Shown: positions 5,894-6,094 of the stretch, piece after piece
Layout: each line of letters begins with the position of its first letter
Numbering within the stretch: the first letter of the stretch is position 1
DNA from: Chloroflexota bacterium
GTDB lineage: Bacteria > Chloroflexota > UBA6077 > JACCZL01
Assembly: GCA_020845495.1 (NCBI GenBank)
Contig: JADLFM010000013.1
Coordinates: 1 to 6,094, forward strand
Direction of reading: 5' to 3'
DNA length: 6,094 nucleotides
The notes under the pieces: generated by a model
The model's database searches: none
Seen by the model: only the letters and a program-made list of their open reading frames with translations
Told to the model about the DNA's origin: nothing
Program-made: the position numbers and the translations under genes

Positions 5894-5913
5894 CGGATTT
5901 CGGCCGAATTTCG
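5894..5913. promoter_or_regulatory. Imperfect inverted repeat upstream of the operon, possible operator
   Basis: CGGATTTCGG/CCGAATTTCG is a 20-bp inverted repeat with 8 of 10 paired positions and a perfect 10-bp core (TTCGGCCGAA, 5899-5908). It lies about 74 nt before the Ubl start, inside the 138-nt leader (5821-5958) where a promoter is expected. I could not assign convincing -35/-10 boxes. It is a candidate binding site for the operon's own HTH protein. A 10-bp palindrome is expected by chance a few times in 6 kb, so support is weak. Confidence 0.3.
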
Positions 5914-5958
5914 CTGAGCGTTCAGATGTTGCGCAGCCGGCAATCGTGGCACGGAACA

Positions 5959-6094
5959 TCAGAACAGTCGCACCCCGGTCAGTCGGGTCAGATGGTCGAG
6001 CAGTCGATCCTGGAACGCGACATCGGAGGCTGCGGGGGCCGGTGCGTGCCGGCGCTGATGGTGCCAGTATCCGCCGCTGTCCATGGCGTCCGGC
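5959..6094 (-). CDS. C-terminal end of a probable short-chain dehydrogenase/reductase (5' end outside window)
   Basis: A minus-strand frame enters from the right edge and ends with TGA at 5961-5959, giving 44 visible residues. The segment GGYWHHQRRHAPAP, followed by AFQDRLLDHLTRLTGVRL, resembles the C-terminal tail of a group of actinobacterial NAD(P)-dependent short-chain dehydrogenases. In these a YWxH element precedes a final helix ending in LTGV. The Rossmann and YxxxK motifs would lie outside the window. The gene stops 138 nt before the Ubl gene on the same strand. It looks like an ordinary metabolic neighbour and not part of the conjugation operon, though read-through into the operon is possible. 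The coding call is good; the family call is from a short tail only. Confidence 0.6.
   Translation of the reverse strand, partial: PDAMDSGGYWHHQRRHAPAPAASDVAFQDRLLDHLTRLTGVRLF

Noticed and set aside
5821..5952. 44-codon N-terminal extension of the Ubl frame
   Set aside because: No ribosome site at the upstream GTG. The extension has no fold-like pattern, while GTG 5820 has GGAGG at a 5-nt spacing.
1..6094. CRISPR array, tRNA or rRNA gene
   Set aside because: No regularly spaced direct repeats, cloverleaf or rRNA-like stretch was seen on either strand.

Overview
The window is GC-rich bacterial DNA. The codon use, the GTG starts and the style of the flanking genes suggest an actinobacterium or a GC-rich Chloroflexota member; the organism cannot be named from the sequence.

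Layout. Positions 1-618 (+) hold the last 205 codons of an SNF2-type helicase, followed by a strong factor-independent terminator (642-693). Positions 694-904 hold no convincing gene. From 5820 down to 905 the minus strand carries seven tightly packed genes that read as one operon. In transcription order they are: a ubiquitin-like protein (5820-5530), an E2-like protein (5530-5117), a JAB/JAMM isopeptidase (5120-4665), an E1/ThiF-type adenylyltransferase (4668-3199), an ECF-like sigma factor (about 3193-2573), a helix-turn-helix protein (2589-1918) and an ImmA/IrrE-type zinc peptidase with a C-terminal 12-cysteine cluster (1921-905). Successive genes overlap by 1, 4, 4, 17 and 4 nt, or are separated by 5 nt. 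Before the operon, on the same strand, lies the end of an unrelated gene, probably a short-chain dehydrogenase (6094-5959), then a 138-nt leader.

How the genes work together. The first four supply activation (E1), transfer (E2), modifier (Ubl) and removal (JAB). This is the same set and order as the bacterial Bil antiphage operons (Ubl, E2, DUB, E1), so a protein-conjugation system, plausibly for defence, is the best reading. The last three (sigma factor, HTH protein, ImmA-like peptidase) look like a built-in regulatory switch of the ImmR/ImmA kind. The Cys-rich tail of the peptidase is also the only candidate in the operon for a zinc-binding E3 or substrate adaptor.

The main points for follow-up are this seven-gene combination, the zinc-cluster tail, a Ubl that already ends in glycine, and an E1 with only four cysteines, all in apparent zinc-type pairs. 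Everything functional is inferred from motifs and gene order; no homology search was possible.
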